Below, one piece after another: positions 1 through 6,366 of a DNA stretch of 14,999 nucleotides. Under the pieces are notes generated by a model. The model searched no databases and was not told where the DNA came from. It worked only from the letters and a program-made list of their open reading frames with translations. Source of the stretch: Gemmatimonadaceae bacterium (GTDB lineage: Bacteria > Gemmatimonadota > Gemmatimonadetes > Gemmatimonadales > Gemmatimonadaceae); NCBI GenBank assembly GCA_025357975.1, contig JANYKY010000494.1:1-14999 (forward strand), read 5' to 3'. Made by a program: the position numbers and the translations under genes. How positions within the stretch are numbered: position 1 is the stretch's first letter; every line of letters begins with the position of its first letter.

Positions 1-242
1 CGTCCGGGTCTGTGCCGTGGCAGAAGGGCAAGGACATTCTCGCTTTGTTCACCGATGGGATAGTGGATTCACGCAACGCGGCTGGAGATCGCCTCGGTGA
101 AGGCAGCGTGCTCGAGGCGATCATTCGCAACCGCGCAAAACCGCCTGCCGAAATAGTGAGCGCAGTGTTCGAGCTTCTTGAAGAATACAGCGGAGAAATC
201 CCAAGCCCTGACGATTTGACGCTGCTCATACTTAGAACGTGA
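1..242 (+). CDS. SpoIIE/RsbU-type PP2C serine phosphatase, C-terminal end (partial)
   Basis: The gene is open at the left edge; the readable frame starts at base 3 and ends in TGA at 240-242. About 79 residues are visible. They match the C-terminal third of the SpoIIE/RsbU PP2C fold: an LFTDGIVDSRN stretch (the usual TDGv.e..n motif with a metal-binding Asp), then a G-R-LG segment, then PSPDDLTLLIL, where the second Asp pair normally completes the Mn/Mg site. Family members dephosphorylate phospho-serine on anti-sigma-factor antagonists in partner-switching pathways that control stress or developmental sigma factors. The sensory N-terminus (often GAF, PAS, HAMP or a receiver domain) lies outside the window, so the input signal cannot be named. 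Its stop overlaps the GTG start of rsmA (GTGA), so the two are probably co-translated. Confidence 0.85.
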   Translation, partial: SGSVPWQKGKDILALFTDGIVDSRNAAGDRLGEGSVLEAIIRNRAKPPAEIVSAVFELLEEYSGEIPSPDDLTLLILRT

Positions 243-1069
243 GCGTGCGTAACAGGCGGGGAAATCCCCCAGTCCTGAAGCGATTCGGACAGCACTTCCT
301 GCATGATGAGCAGATCCTGAATCGCATTGCCGATGCCGCGGCGCCGATGCCGGGGGACACAGTGATCGAGATCGGCCCGGGACGCGGAGCGTTGACTGAC
401 GTTTTCGCGAGACGACCAAACCGGCTCGCCGCCATCGAGATTGACATCGCGCTCAGCGAGCAGCTCCGTAAGAAATATGCAGGCAACCCGAAAATCACGA
501 TTGTTGAAGCGGATGTCCTCGAGACGGATATCGCTGCTCTTGCGGAGGGTTCGTATGTCGTAGTCGGCAACGTGCCGTACTACATAACGACGCCGATTCT
601 TTTTCACGTGATGCGAGCGCCGTTTCCTCGTCACGCTGTGTTTCTCGTGCAGCTCGAAGTTGCGGAAAGAATTGTCGCGCCGCCGGGGTCCCGCACGTAT
701 GGGGCTCTCTCAGTCAACCTTCAGGCGATTGCAACCGCGGAAATCATGTCGCAAGTGCCGCGAACCGCATTTCGGCCGCCGCCCAAGGTGACATCGGCGA
801 TCGTGCGGATCACTCCTCTTGCCGACGCGATTGTGACCGGCGAAGAAGCCGTGCGATTCCGCAGTTTCGTCCAAGGCCTCTTTGGGATGCGCCGCAAACA
901 GATCGCAAACGTCGTTCGATCGGTAAGCCAGCTGACTGCCGCCCAGGTTGGAGACGTTCTGGAATCTCTCGAGATCGATCCTAAAGCGCGTCCCGAGACA
1001 CTATCGCCGGTGGAGCAAGTCGCATTGATGCGAGCTGTGCGATTGGCCTCAGATCACGACAACAGTTAG
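239..1069 (+). CDS. rsmA: 16S rRNA (adenine1518-N6/adenine1519-N6)-dimethyltransferase RsmA
   Basis: This 276-residue protein has the normal RsmA/KsgA length and layout. It has the N-terminal GQHFL signature (residues 17-21), the SAM-binding motif I IEIGPGRGALT (43-53), an acidic IEID at the end of strand 2 (66-69), the catalytic NVPYY motif (111-115, replacing the commoner NLPYN/NIPYY), and the C-terminal helical rRNA-binding domain with FRPPPKV and GLFGMRRKQ. The enzyme dimethylates two adjacent adenines in helix 45 of 16S rRNA late in 30S assembly; loss gives kasugamycin resistance in well-studied bacteria. The GTG start overlaps the preceding stop and has no obvious Shine-Dalgarno, so initiation by coupling is likely; a second in-frame GTG lies two codons on. 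The TAG stop at 1067-1069 overlaps the stop of convergent rex. Confidence 0.97.
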   Translation: MSVRNRRGNPPVLKRFGQHFLHDEQILNRIADAAAPMPGDTVIEIGPGRGALTDVFARRPNRLAAIEIDIALSEQLRKKYAGNPKITIVEADVLETDIAALAEGSYVVVGNVPYYITTPILFHVMRAPFPRHAVFLVQLEVAERIVAPPGSRTYGALSVNLQAIATAEIMSQVPRTAFRPPPKVTSAIVRITPLADAIVTGEEAVRFRSFVQGLFGMRRKQIANVVRSVSQLTAAQVGDVLESLEIDPKARPETLSPVEQVALMRAVRLASDHDNS

Positions 1070-1698
1070 CGGTCGGTGCCCCGGTTGGTGAGCGCAAACG
1101 TAAGGCCTTCGAGCTCCATCGCCATGTTCACGGTGCGTAGTGTCACATCCGCGGGAACTGTAAGCTGAGTCGGCGCAAAGCTGAGAATGGCCTTCAGGCC
1201 GCCCCGCACAAGTGTATCCACAATGAGCTGTGCGTTCTCGGCCGGCACGGCAAGGATTGCAATCTGATAATCGCCTGCTGTGACGTCGCGTTCGAGATGG
1301 GATGTGTCCCGCACTGTAACTCCCCCCGCCGCCTTGCCGATTTTCGCCGGGTCGCTGTCGTACACACCGGTCACGAAAAAGCTGCGCTCCGCAAATCCGG
1401 CGTAGTGGGACAGCGCCGCACCGATTTTTCCGGCGCCAACTATACAGACCTTCCACTGGCTTCCAAGTCCGAGGATCTCGCGAAGCCTTGAAGACAGCTC
1501 GGGCACAGAGTATCCCAGGCCTCGCTTTCCAAAAGAGCCAAAGAAAGAGAGGTCTTTTCTTACCTGCGCGGAGGTTGTTCCGCCAAGTCGGGCGAGGTCG
1601 TCGCTCGACGTCGTCACGGCGCCCCGGGCCTCGATCTCTTCGAGAAAGCTCAGGTAAATTGAGAGGCGGCGAACAGTTGATTCGGCTATCCGTTTCAC
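1066..1698 (-). CDS. rex: Redox-sensing transcriptional repressor Rex
   Basis: Rex is a homodimeric repressor that senses NADH/NAD+: it binds DNA when NADH is low and lets go when NADH rises. With a GTG start at 1698 the protein is 210 residues, the usual length. It has an N-terminal winged helix with the recognition segment QVRKDLSFFGSFGKRGLGY (residues 45-63), then a Rossmann domain with GAGKIG (88-93; the family usually has N where K stands), an acidic end of strand 2 in VYDSDPAKIG, and a C-terminal swapped helix. The frame is open up to an ATG at 1776, which would add 26 Cys-rich residues. I reject that start because bases 1712-1729 within the extension form a perfect Rex operator and known Rex proteins begin near the short start (MKRIAESTVRRL). 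The GTG has no clear Shine-Dalgarno. It diverges from arcA. Confidence 0.93.
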   Translation of the reverse strand: MKRIAESTVRRLSIYLSFLEEIEARGAVTTSSDDLARLGGTTSAQVRKDLSFFGSFGKRGLGYSVPELSSRLREILGLGSQWKVCIVGAGKIGAALSHYAGFAERSFFVTGVYDSDPAKIGKAAGGVTVRDTSHLERDVTAGDYQIAILAVPAENAQLIVDTLVRGGLKAILSFAPTQLTVPADVTLRTVNMAMELEGLTFALTNRGTDR

Positions 1699-1711
1699 GT
1701 CTGGCGGGAGC

Positions 1712-1729
1712 TTGTGAATTTCTTCACAA
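1712..1729. promoter_or_regulatory. Rex operator (ROP site)
   Basis: TTGTGAATTTCTTCACAA is a perfect inverted repeat that matches the established Rex consensus TTGTGAANNNNTTCACAA in every fixed position; one more base pair (C at 1711, G at 1730) extends it. It lies between the GTG start of rex (1698) and the ATG of arcA (1796) and overlaps the -10 element and start point of the proposed rex promoter. This predicts autorepression of rex and probable NADH control of arcA, whose start is 66 bp away. The match is seen directly; the regulation is inferred. Confidence 0.9.
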
Positions 1730-1756
1730 GTTAGGCTAGTGCATACAGGCGAGCAA
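1728..1756 (-). promoter_or_regulatory. Candidate sigma-70-type promoter for rex
   Basis: On the minus strand TTGCTC (1756-1751) and TAACTT (1733-1728) are separated by exactly 17 bases, a reasonable -35/-10 pair. Transcription would start near 1721, inside the Rex operator, leaving a leader of about 20 bases before the GTG at 1698. The hexamers are not perfect. The support comes from the agreement of spacing, operator position and the shorter rex start. Confidence 0.5.
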
Positions 1757-1795
1757 CAATCGTCCGGCTGAAACATCCGGAGTTATCTTCCCGGC

Positions 1796-3031
1796 ATGCC
1801 AGTCCATATCAGCTCGGAAATCGGCCGAATCAGGGAAGTGCTGGTTCATTCACCTGGCGCGGAGCTTCTCGCGGTCACCCCATCGACGCGCCGGGACTAT
1901 CTGTACGACGACATCGTGGATGTCGGGGAGGCGCAGCGGGAACACCGGCGGTTTGTCTCAGTTCTGGAGAAATTCGCCAAGGTGCATCTGGTGAAAGACT
2001 TGCTGTCAGACGTCCTCGCTGATGACGCCACGCGCCAGAACCTGATTCGCGAAACGCTCGATATCATTCCGCTCGAGCCGCTGTCCCGGGATCTGAAAGA
2101 GCTCAGCGCACCAGACCTCGTGAGAACGCTCATTGAGGGAAAGGAAGAGATGCCCGGCCTGCTGACCCGCACACTTAACGAGTGCGGTTTCACGCTGCCT
2201 CCTCTCCCGAATCTCTTCTTCACGCGTGACGTTGCGATGGCGATCAACGATCACATGATGATCGGCTCGATGCGCTTCAGCGTTCGCTGGACCGAGGAAA
2301 TCCTCATGCGAACGATCTTTCGCCATCACCCGATAGTTGCCAACAAGGGCATACTATACGATGGATCGCGCGAACATCGCCTCAATTACACGCTCGAAGG
2401 GGGCGATGTCCACCCGCTTCGAAACGACACGCTGATGATCGGCTTCAGCGAGCGTTCGAGCCCCGCAGCGATCGACAATCTCGCGGGCCTTCTGTTCAAG
2501 GAAACGGGAATCACGGATCTCATCATCGTGATCATGCCCGGCGAGGAGACGGCGATTCATCTCGACATGATCTTCACTCAGGTCGATCGGAATCTCTGTG
2601 TCGTTCATCCTCCACACTTCATGGGTCCAGAACGGTTGCCGATTCTCCACTGGAAAAAGGGAAATGCGGCGCTGAAGGAAATGCCCGATGTGTTTCACGC
2701 ACTTGACGCGTGCGGATTCGCGATCGAACCGATACTTTGCGGAGGGAGCCGCCGCATCACGCAGGAGCGGGAGCAGTGGGCGTCCGGATGTAATTTCCTG
2801 GCAATACGTCCGGGACTTGTACTTTCGTATATGAGGAACGAGGCAACGCTTCAGGAGATGCAAAAATCCGGATTCAAGGTGGTGAGCGCCGCCGATTTTC
2901 TCGAAGGATCAGATCCAATCCGGGAAGGAGACAGAGCGGTCATCACGTTCGACGGGGGAGAGCTGGTACGCGGCGGAGGCGGGCCACGCTGCATGACGTG
3001 TCCAATCCAGCGGGATGATCCGTGGGACTGA
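1796..3031 (+). CDS. arcA: Arginine deiminase
   Basis: Arginine deiminase hydrolyses L-arginine to citrulline and ammonia in the cytoplasm, the first step of the ADI pathway, which can yield ATP without respiration and neutralise acid. The 411 residues cover the whole family length. The N-terminus VHISSEIGRIREVLVHSPG is typical. Active-site residues expected for the family are present: FTRD with Asp145, EGGD with Glu201, HLDMIF with His255 and Asp257, and the nucleophile Cys399 in the C-terminal RGGGGPRCMTCPI segment. The ATG has a GGAG at 1779-1782, spaced 13 bases, somewhat long. No ornithine carbamoyltransferase, carbamate kinase or arginine/ornithine antiporter lies nearby, so citrulline must be used elsewhere or the rest of the pathway is unlinked. 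Its upstream region carries the Rex operator. Its stop overlaps the ATG of the next gene (TGATG). Confidence 0.96.
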   Translation: MPVHISSEIGRIREVLVHSPGAELLAVTPSTRRDYLYDDIVDVGEAQREHRRFVSVLEKFAKVHLVKDLLSDVLADDATRQNLIRETLDIIPLEPLSRDLKELSAPDLVRTLIEGKEEMPGLLTRTLNECGFTLPPLPNLFFTRDVAMAINDHMMIGSMRFSVRWTEEILMRTIFRHHPIVANKGILYDGSREHRLNYTLEGGDVHPLRNDTLMIGFSERSSPAAIDNLAGLLFKETGITDLIIVIMPGEETAIHLDMIFTQVDRNLCVVHPPHFMGPERLPILHWKKGNAALKEMPDVFHALDACGFAIEPILCGGSRRITQEREQWASGCNFLAIRPGLVLSYMRNEATLQEMQKSGFKVVSAADFLEGSDPIREGDRAVITFDGGELVRGGGGPRCMTCPIQRDDPWD

Positions 3032-4029
3032 TGCGCGGCGGAATTGAAGCTCGGCCCGACAACACGCTGCTGACCGATCGTGCGGCGAAATATCTCGAAG
3101 CGGGCCCGGCTGATGTCGTGGACCTGATCGGATACATCTGCAACCTGCCCGCAGCTCCGCGAATCGTGGCCGAGCATATGGCGAATGCGATGTTCGCGGG
3201 CCGGACGGAATTTGGCCGGGACACTTCTGGCAAATGGCTGCTTGTGGCGGACGCGGCGACGACGTCCGCTCAACATTTCGATGCGTCCGTTTCGATGCCC
3301 CACGTCGACTATCCACGCTCGGCTGGTCGAGCGCCCGTCGATGCCGCAAGAAAACGGCGGACAAAATCCGCCATCCCTCCTCATCCGCCTCAGCCTCTTA
3401 AAGCAGTTTCATGGGTCGTCGTTGACGTTGAGACGACTGGGGGTCGCCCGCCAGACGATCGCATCACCGAGATCGCCGCAGTCGTTGTCAAGAATGGACA
3501 GATCGCCGAAGTATTTGAAACGCTCGTAAATCCTGAACGGCCGATTCCCAGGTTTGTCTCGCAGCTGACGAATATTTCGTGGGAGATGGTGAAGGACGCG
3601 CCGAAATTCTCTCACATTGCGGCGAATATCATGAGAGCTCTCGAGGGCAACGTCTTCGTTGCGCATAACGCAGCGTTCGACTGGAAGTTCGTGACTCATG
3701 AAGTGTCCCGTGCAACGGGAAACCGGCTGGTCGGCCAGCAGCTGTGCACCGTGAAGCTCGCGCGCTGTCTTCTTCCGCATCTCGCTCGACGCTCGCTGGA
3801 CTATCTCGCCGATTATTACGGTGTGGAAATCCGCGGACGTCACCGTGCCGGAGGGGACGCAATCGCAACGGCGCATTGTCTCATCAGGATGCTCGACGAC
3901 GCTGAAGACCGCGGCTGCAGCACATGGGAGGATCTCGACCTCCTACTGGGCCGGCGGACTTCGAAGAAAAAGAAGCGACGGCGTTACAGCGCACTGCCCG
4001 GGCCAGTCACGAGGGATACGACGGCGTGA
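3031..4029 (+). CDS. DnaQ-like DEDDh 3'-5' exonuclease with an N-terminal helical domain
   Basis: From the ATG at 3031 the protein has 332 residues; a GTG nine bases upstream is in frame, but the ATG forms a TGATG overlap with the arcA stop. Residues about 127-290 are a DEDDh exonuclease of the DNA polymerase III epsilon family: Exo I VVDVETTG (Asp132, Glu134), Exo II AHNAAFD (Asp217), Exo III HRAGGDA (His271, Asp276). It should remove nucleotides from 3' DNA or RNA ends with two metal ions. Residues about 12-72 form a separate domain rich in Ala and Leu, ending FGRDTSGKWLLVA, which resembles the strand end of a small winged helix; I cannot name it. A basic Pro-rich linker follows, and the C-terminus has a Lys/Arg run (KKKKRRR). 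No polymerase or nuclease partner is adjacent, so the substrate is unknown. It is probably not the replicative epsilon subunit. Confidence 0.88.
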   Translation: MRGGIEARPDNTLLTDRAAKYLEAGPADVVDLIGYICNLPAAPRIVAEHMANAMFAGRTEFGRDTSGKWLLVADAATTSAQHFDASVSMPHVDYPRSAGRAPVDAARKRRTKSAIPPHPPQPLKAVSWVVVDVETTGGRPPDDRITEIAAVVVKNGQIAEVFETLVNPERPIPRFVSQLTNISWEMVKDAPKFSHIAANIMRALEGNVFVAHNAAFDWKFVTHEVSRATGNRLVGQQLCTVKLARCLLPHLARRSLDYLADYYGVEIRGRHRAGGDAIATAHCLIRMLDDAEDRGCSTWEDLDLLLGRRTSKKKKRRRYSALPGPVTRDTTA

Positions 4030-4904
4030 AACCGAATCCACTCGTACAGACGCGAAAAGTTGGTGCCCTGACCATTCATGCAATTCAGGCTGGAGGTCAG
4101 CGGCTCGACGGCGGTGCGATGTTTGGCGTTGTTCCGAAGCCGCTGTGGGAACGCCGAATCGTTGCCGACGAGCGCAACAGAATTCAGCTCGGAATGCGCT
4201 GTCTTGTTATCGAACATCCGGCGGGTGTGATCCTGATCGATACTGGCGCAGGCAACAAGGAAGACCAGAAGTTCAAGGATATCTACGGGATCGAGAATGA
4301 AGGAGCCAACGGACGCACTTCGCTCGAAGACGGGTGGGCGGAAGTTGGGATGACTCCCGACGATATTGCTGTCGTCATCAATACTCACCTGCATTTCGAT
4401 CACGCCGGCGGCAACACGTATCGTGATGAGAGCGGGGAAATCGCGGTGTCGTTTCCGAAGGCTCGCTATATCGTGAAGCGCGGAGAATACGACTTCGCAA
4501 CACACCCGAACGAACGCACCTCAGCGAGCTACTTCGAGCGGAATTTCATGCCGGTCGTGAAGGCCCACAACTTCGAGTTCGTCAGCCGTGAGAAGGAGAT
4601 CGTGAAGGGAGTCCGTGTCGTCCCCACCCCCGGACACACTCCATTTCATCAGAGTGTGCTGATTGAATCGGCCAGTGAGCGCGCATTCTTTCTGGCGGAT
4701 ATGCTGCCTACGCACGCGCACCTGCCGCTTCCGTGGATAATGGGATACGACGTCGAGCCTCTCGTTACGCTGGAGACCAAGCGGCGGATTCTGAGGCAGG
4801 CGGAGGATGAAGATTGGCTGCTGATCTTCGAGCACGATGCCGAAATTCCGTGGGGCCGGGTGGAACACGACGGCAAAGGCTACCGACTTCGGGCGGAGGA
4901 CTAG
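4026..4904 (+). CDS. Metallo-beta-lactamase-fold hydrolase
   Basis: This 292-residue protein (GTG start at 4026) belongs to the MBL-fold hydrolases. It shows THLHFDH (His121, His123, Asp125, His126), the metal ligand His204 in PTPGHT, the bridging Asp225 in FLADM, and a late His270 in FEHDAEIPW: a complete two-zinc site. The pattern, with DTGAGN upstream and FEHD near the end, is close to the lactonase/phosphotriesterase-like MBL group, but the substrate cannot be read from sequence. No signal peptide is visible, so it is probably cytoplasmic. The frame is open 34 codons further upstream, inside the exonuclease gene. I chose GTG 4026 because it overlaps the exonuclease stop (GTGA) and follows GAGGG at 4011-4015 with a 10-base spacing. 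Confidence 0.9.
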   Translation: MKPNPLVQTRKVGALTIHAIQAGGQRLDGGAMFGVVPKPLWERRIVADERNRIQLGMRCLVIEHPAGVILIDTGAGNKEDQKFKDIYGIENEGANGRTSLEDGWAEVGMTPDDIAVVINTHLHFDHAGGNTYRDESGEIAVSFPKARYIVKRGEYDFATHPNERTSASYFERNFMPVVKAHNFEFVSREKEIVKGVRVVPTPGHTPFHQSVLIESASERAFFLADMLPTHAHLPLPWIMGYDVEPLVTLETKRRILRQAEDEDWLLIFEHDAEIPWGRVEHDGKGYRLRAED

Positions 4905-4981
4905 TTCGGAATTGCATTACGCAATAGAGTTGCTCTTGCCCTGGAAGTCGTTTAGTGTTCGAGAGTTACAGAACGATAAGT

Positions 4982-5003
4982 GAGCTCTCCGGGCGGAGAG
5001 CTC
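4982..5003 (+). other. Perfect hairpin in the infC upstream region
   Basis: GAGCTCTCC and GGAGAGCTC pair over 9 bp around a GGGC loop. No T-run follows, so it is not a standard intrinsic terminator. It sits in the 246-base gap 4905-5150. Two smaller stem candidates lie upstream (4911-4925, ATTGC/GCAAT; 4926-4936, AGAG/CTCT). I could not identify a convincing promoter in this gap. The hairpin may be part of the infC leader or the 3' end of the MBL transcript. Confidence 0.55.
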
Positions 5004-5087
5004 CACCCTCTGGCCCTCAGTTTCGTCGAGGTGTGCTGAAGGAGTTCAAGCCACTCGGCGCCGGAGGTCTCTCTCGGCTCCGTCTGC

Positions 5088-5118
5088 GCGCGGACTCCAC
5101 TCTGGGGTCCGCGCTTTT
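5088..5118 (+). terminator. Intrinsic terminator or leader attenuator upstream of infC
   Basis: An 11-bp stem (5088-5098 with 5104-5114, one G-U pair, loop ACTCT) is followed directly by TTTT and then a further T-rich stretch including seven T at 5131-5137. It lies 33 bases before the proposed infC start. It could end the arcA-exonuclease-MBL transcript, or act as an attenuator in the infC leader. L20-controlled termination in front of infC is established in Bacillus subtilis; whether it applies here is inference. Confidence 0.7.
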
Positions 5119-5137
5119 CGTTTCGCATTCTTTTTTT

Positions 5138-5153
5138 GAGGTAGCTGAGTATT
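5138..5153 (+). promoter_or_regulatory. Shine-Dalgarno and AUU start codon of infC
   Basis: GAGG at 5138-5141 stands 9 bases before ATT at 5151-5153, in frame with IF3 and downstream of an in-frame TAG at 5142-5144. The first GTG in the frame (5172) has no Shine-Dalgarno at a usable distance. An AUU start is well established for Escherichia coli infC, where IF3 limits its own translation by rejecting non-canonical start codons. Confidence 0.75.
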
Positions 5154-5666
5154 CAGGACACCACAAAACGTGTGCGCGTGAACCGGCAGATCCGCATCAG
5201 CCCGCTCCGCGTTATCGCAGCAGATGGCGCGCAGCTCGGAATCATGGATGTTGAGACCGCTCTCGCTGCTGCGTTGGAACAAGGGTTGGATCTGGTTGAA
5301 GTCGCTCCGTTAGCTCGCCCTCCCGTCGTCCGGATCATGGACTATGGAAAGTTCAAGTTCGAGCAGGCGAAGATGGCGCGACAGGCGAAGAAAAAGCAGC
5401 ACGTGATCCACCTCAAGGAAGTGAAGTTCCGTCCTGGAATCGAAGAGCATGACTTCATGACAAAGACGCGACATGCGCGCGAATTTCTCGGCGAAGGCAA
5501 CAAAGTGAAGGTGACGCTCATGTTTCGCGGGCGTCAGATTGCTCACCCGGAGCTCGGGCGCGTGGTCGTAAATCGGGTCGCTGTCGAGCTGGCGGATATC
5601 GCCAAGGTCGAGACCGAGCCAAAGTTCGAAGGAAAGTTCATGACGATGATCCTCGCGCCGAAGTAG
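5151..5666 (+). CDS. infC: Translation initiation factor IF-3
   Basis: IF-3 binds the 30S subunit, keeps it apart from 50S and checks start-codon and initiator-tRNA pairing. From the ATT start the protein has 171 residues, beginning IQDTTKRVRVNRQIR (the Ile read as Met). The N-domain carries VNRQIRI...LRVIAADGAQLGIM and VRIMDYGKFKFEQ; a basic linker KMARQAKKKQ follows; the C-domain has KEVKFRPGIEEHDF, KTRHAREFL, VTLMFRGRQIAHPELG and a normal C-terminus. Starting at GTG 5172 would give 164 residues and leave the strong GAGG unused. It opens the conserved infC-rpmI-rplT group and follows a structured leader. Two controls are suggested: feedback by IF-3 on the AUU codon, and attenuation at the upstream hairpin. 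The family assignment is certain; the start is inferred. Confidence 0.96.
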   Translation: MQDTTKRVRVNRQIRISPLRVIAADGAQLGIMDVETALAAALEQGLDLVEVAPLARPPVVRIMDYGKFKFEQAKMARQAKKKQHVIHLKEVKFRPGIEEHDFMTKTRHAREFLGEGNKVKVTLMFRGRQIAHPELGRVVVNRVAVELADIAKVETEPKFEGKFMTMILAPK

Positions 5667-5706
5667 GCACAGAGTCCAGCGTCACTACAACCAATAGAGA
5701 AAGAAA

Positions 5707-5904
5707 ATGCCGAAGATGAAAAGCCACCGGGGCGCGCGTAAGCGCTTCTCGCTCACTGGCACCGGAAAGGTAAAGCGTAGCAAGGCGGGGAAGAGCCACA
5801 TCCTCACCAAGAAGACGTCCAAGCGGAAGCGCCGCCTCCGTCAGTCCACCACCATGACCGTTCGTGGTGAAGAGAAGAACATCAAGCGCCTCTTGCAGGC
5901 ATAA
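5707..5904 (+). CDS. rpmI: 50S ribosomal protein L35
   Basis: This 65-residue, strongly basic protein has the standard bL35 start [14 protein letters not shown], the central [20 protein letters not shown] segment and the KNIKRLL end. L35 binds 23S rRNA in the large subunit. It starts at ATG 40 bases after infC, preceded by a modest AGAGAAAG purine stretch. Its TAA stop overlaps the Shine-Dalgarno of rplT (AAGGAG at 5903-5908), so translation of the two is probably linked. In E. coli L20 represses rpmI translation; I could not confirm an equivalent L20 site in this short gap. Confidence 0.98.
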   Translation: MPKMKSHRGARKRFSLTGTGKVKRSKAGKSHILTKKTSKRKRRLRQSTTMTVRGEEKNIKRLLQA

Positions 5905-5915
5905 GGAGAAAGACA

Positions 5916-6281
5916 ATGCCTCGCGTAAGATCAAACGTCGTGCGCCTCAAGCGCAAAAAGCAGATCATGAAAGCAGCTCGCGGAGCCTTCGGCGCCCGCA
6001 GCAAGCTTTGGAAAGCAGCTAAGGAAAATGTCGAGCGTGGCTGGAAGTACGCCTACCGCGATCGCAAGAACAAAAAGCGCGATTTCCGGAAGCTCTGGAT
6101 CGTGCGCATCAACGCCGGCGCCCGGCAACACGACATGAGCTATAGCGTGTTCATGAGCGGTCTCAAGCAGGCAGGCATCGAGATCGACCGCAAGGTGCTG
6201 TCCGACCTGGCGATCAATGACGCCGCAGCATTCGGCGCCATTGCAGAGAAAGTCCGCTCAGTGCTGACCGCAGCGGCCTGA
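5916..6281 (+). CDS. rplT: 50S ribosomal protein L20
   Basis: The 121 residues match bL20: MPRVRSNVVRLKRKKQIMKAARG, a long basic helix with GARSKLWKAAKENVERGWKYAYRDRK split across the N-terminal extension, then the globular domain with LWIVRINAGAR, YSVFMSGLKQAGIEIDRKVLSDLA. L20 is a primary 23S rRNA binder needed early in 50S assembly and, in both E. coli and B. subtilis, a repressor of its own operon. A good Shine-Dalgarno (AAGGAG, 7-base spacing) precedes the ATG. A long hairpin begins 17 bases after its stop and separates it from pheS. Confidence 0.98.
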   Translation: MPRVRSNVVRLKRKKQIMKAARGAFGARSKLWKAAKENVERGWKYAYRDRKNKKRDFRKLWIVRINAGARQHDMSYSVFMSGLKQAGIEIDRKVLSDLAINDAAAFGAIAEKVRSVLTAAA

Positions 6282-6297
6282 TTATCGCGCGATGGCA

Positions 6298-6340
6298 GGG
6301 CGGCCCGGGAACGATTCAACCCGTTCCCTGGTCGCCCTTT
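6298..6340 (+). terminator. Hairpin terminator or partial attenuator between rplT and pheS
   Basis: Bases 6298-6313 and 6322-6337 pair as a 16-bp stem with one G-U pair and one mismatch around an 8-base loop, followed by TTTCTCATTTC. The stem is strong but the U-tract is interrupted, so partial termination or an RNA-processing stem is possible. It begins 17 bases after the rplT stop. The only ATG upstream in the pheS frame (6292) sits immediately before this hairpin, which argues against that ATG being the pheS start. Confidence 0.75.
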
Positions 6341-6366
6341 CTCATTTCATCAAACCCCACCATTCT

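Noticed and set aside
1699..1776. An N-terminal extension of Rex with a cysteine cluster (CC, C, C), as a possible new metal or redox switch.
   Set aside because: The extension overlaps a perfect Rex operator and a promoter-like pair; the GTG at 1698 gives a normal-length Rex.
3924..4025. MBL hydrolase starting upstream, inside the exonuclease gene.
   Set aside because: The extra 34 residues are the shifted frame of the exonuclease C-terminus; GTG 4026 has a Shine-Dalgarno and a GTGA overlap.
6292..6366. pheS starting at ATG 6292.
   Set aside because: The added codons are a 16-bp hairpin with a T-rich tail, and the family begins near the later GTG.
6282..6366. A Phe-rich leader peptide controlling pheST.
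   Set aside because: Only 16 bases separate the rplT stop from the stem, and no short frame with clustered Phe codons and its own start precedes it.
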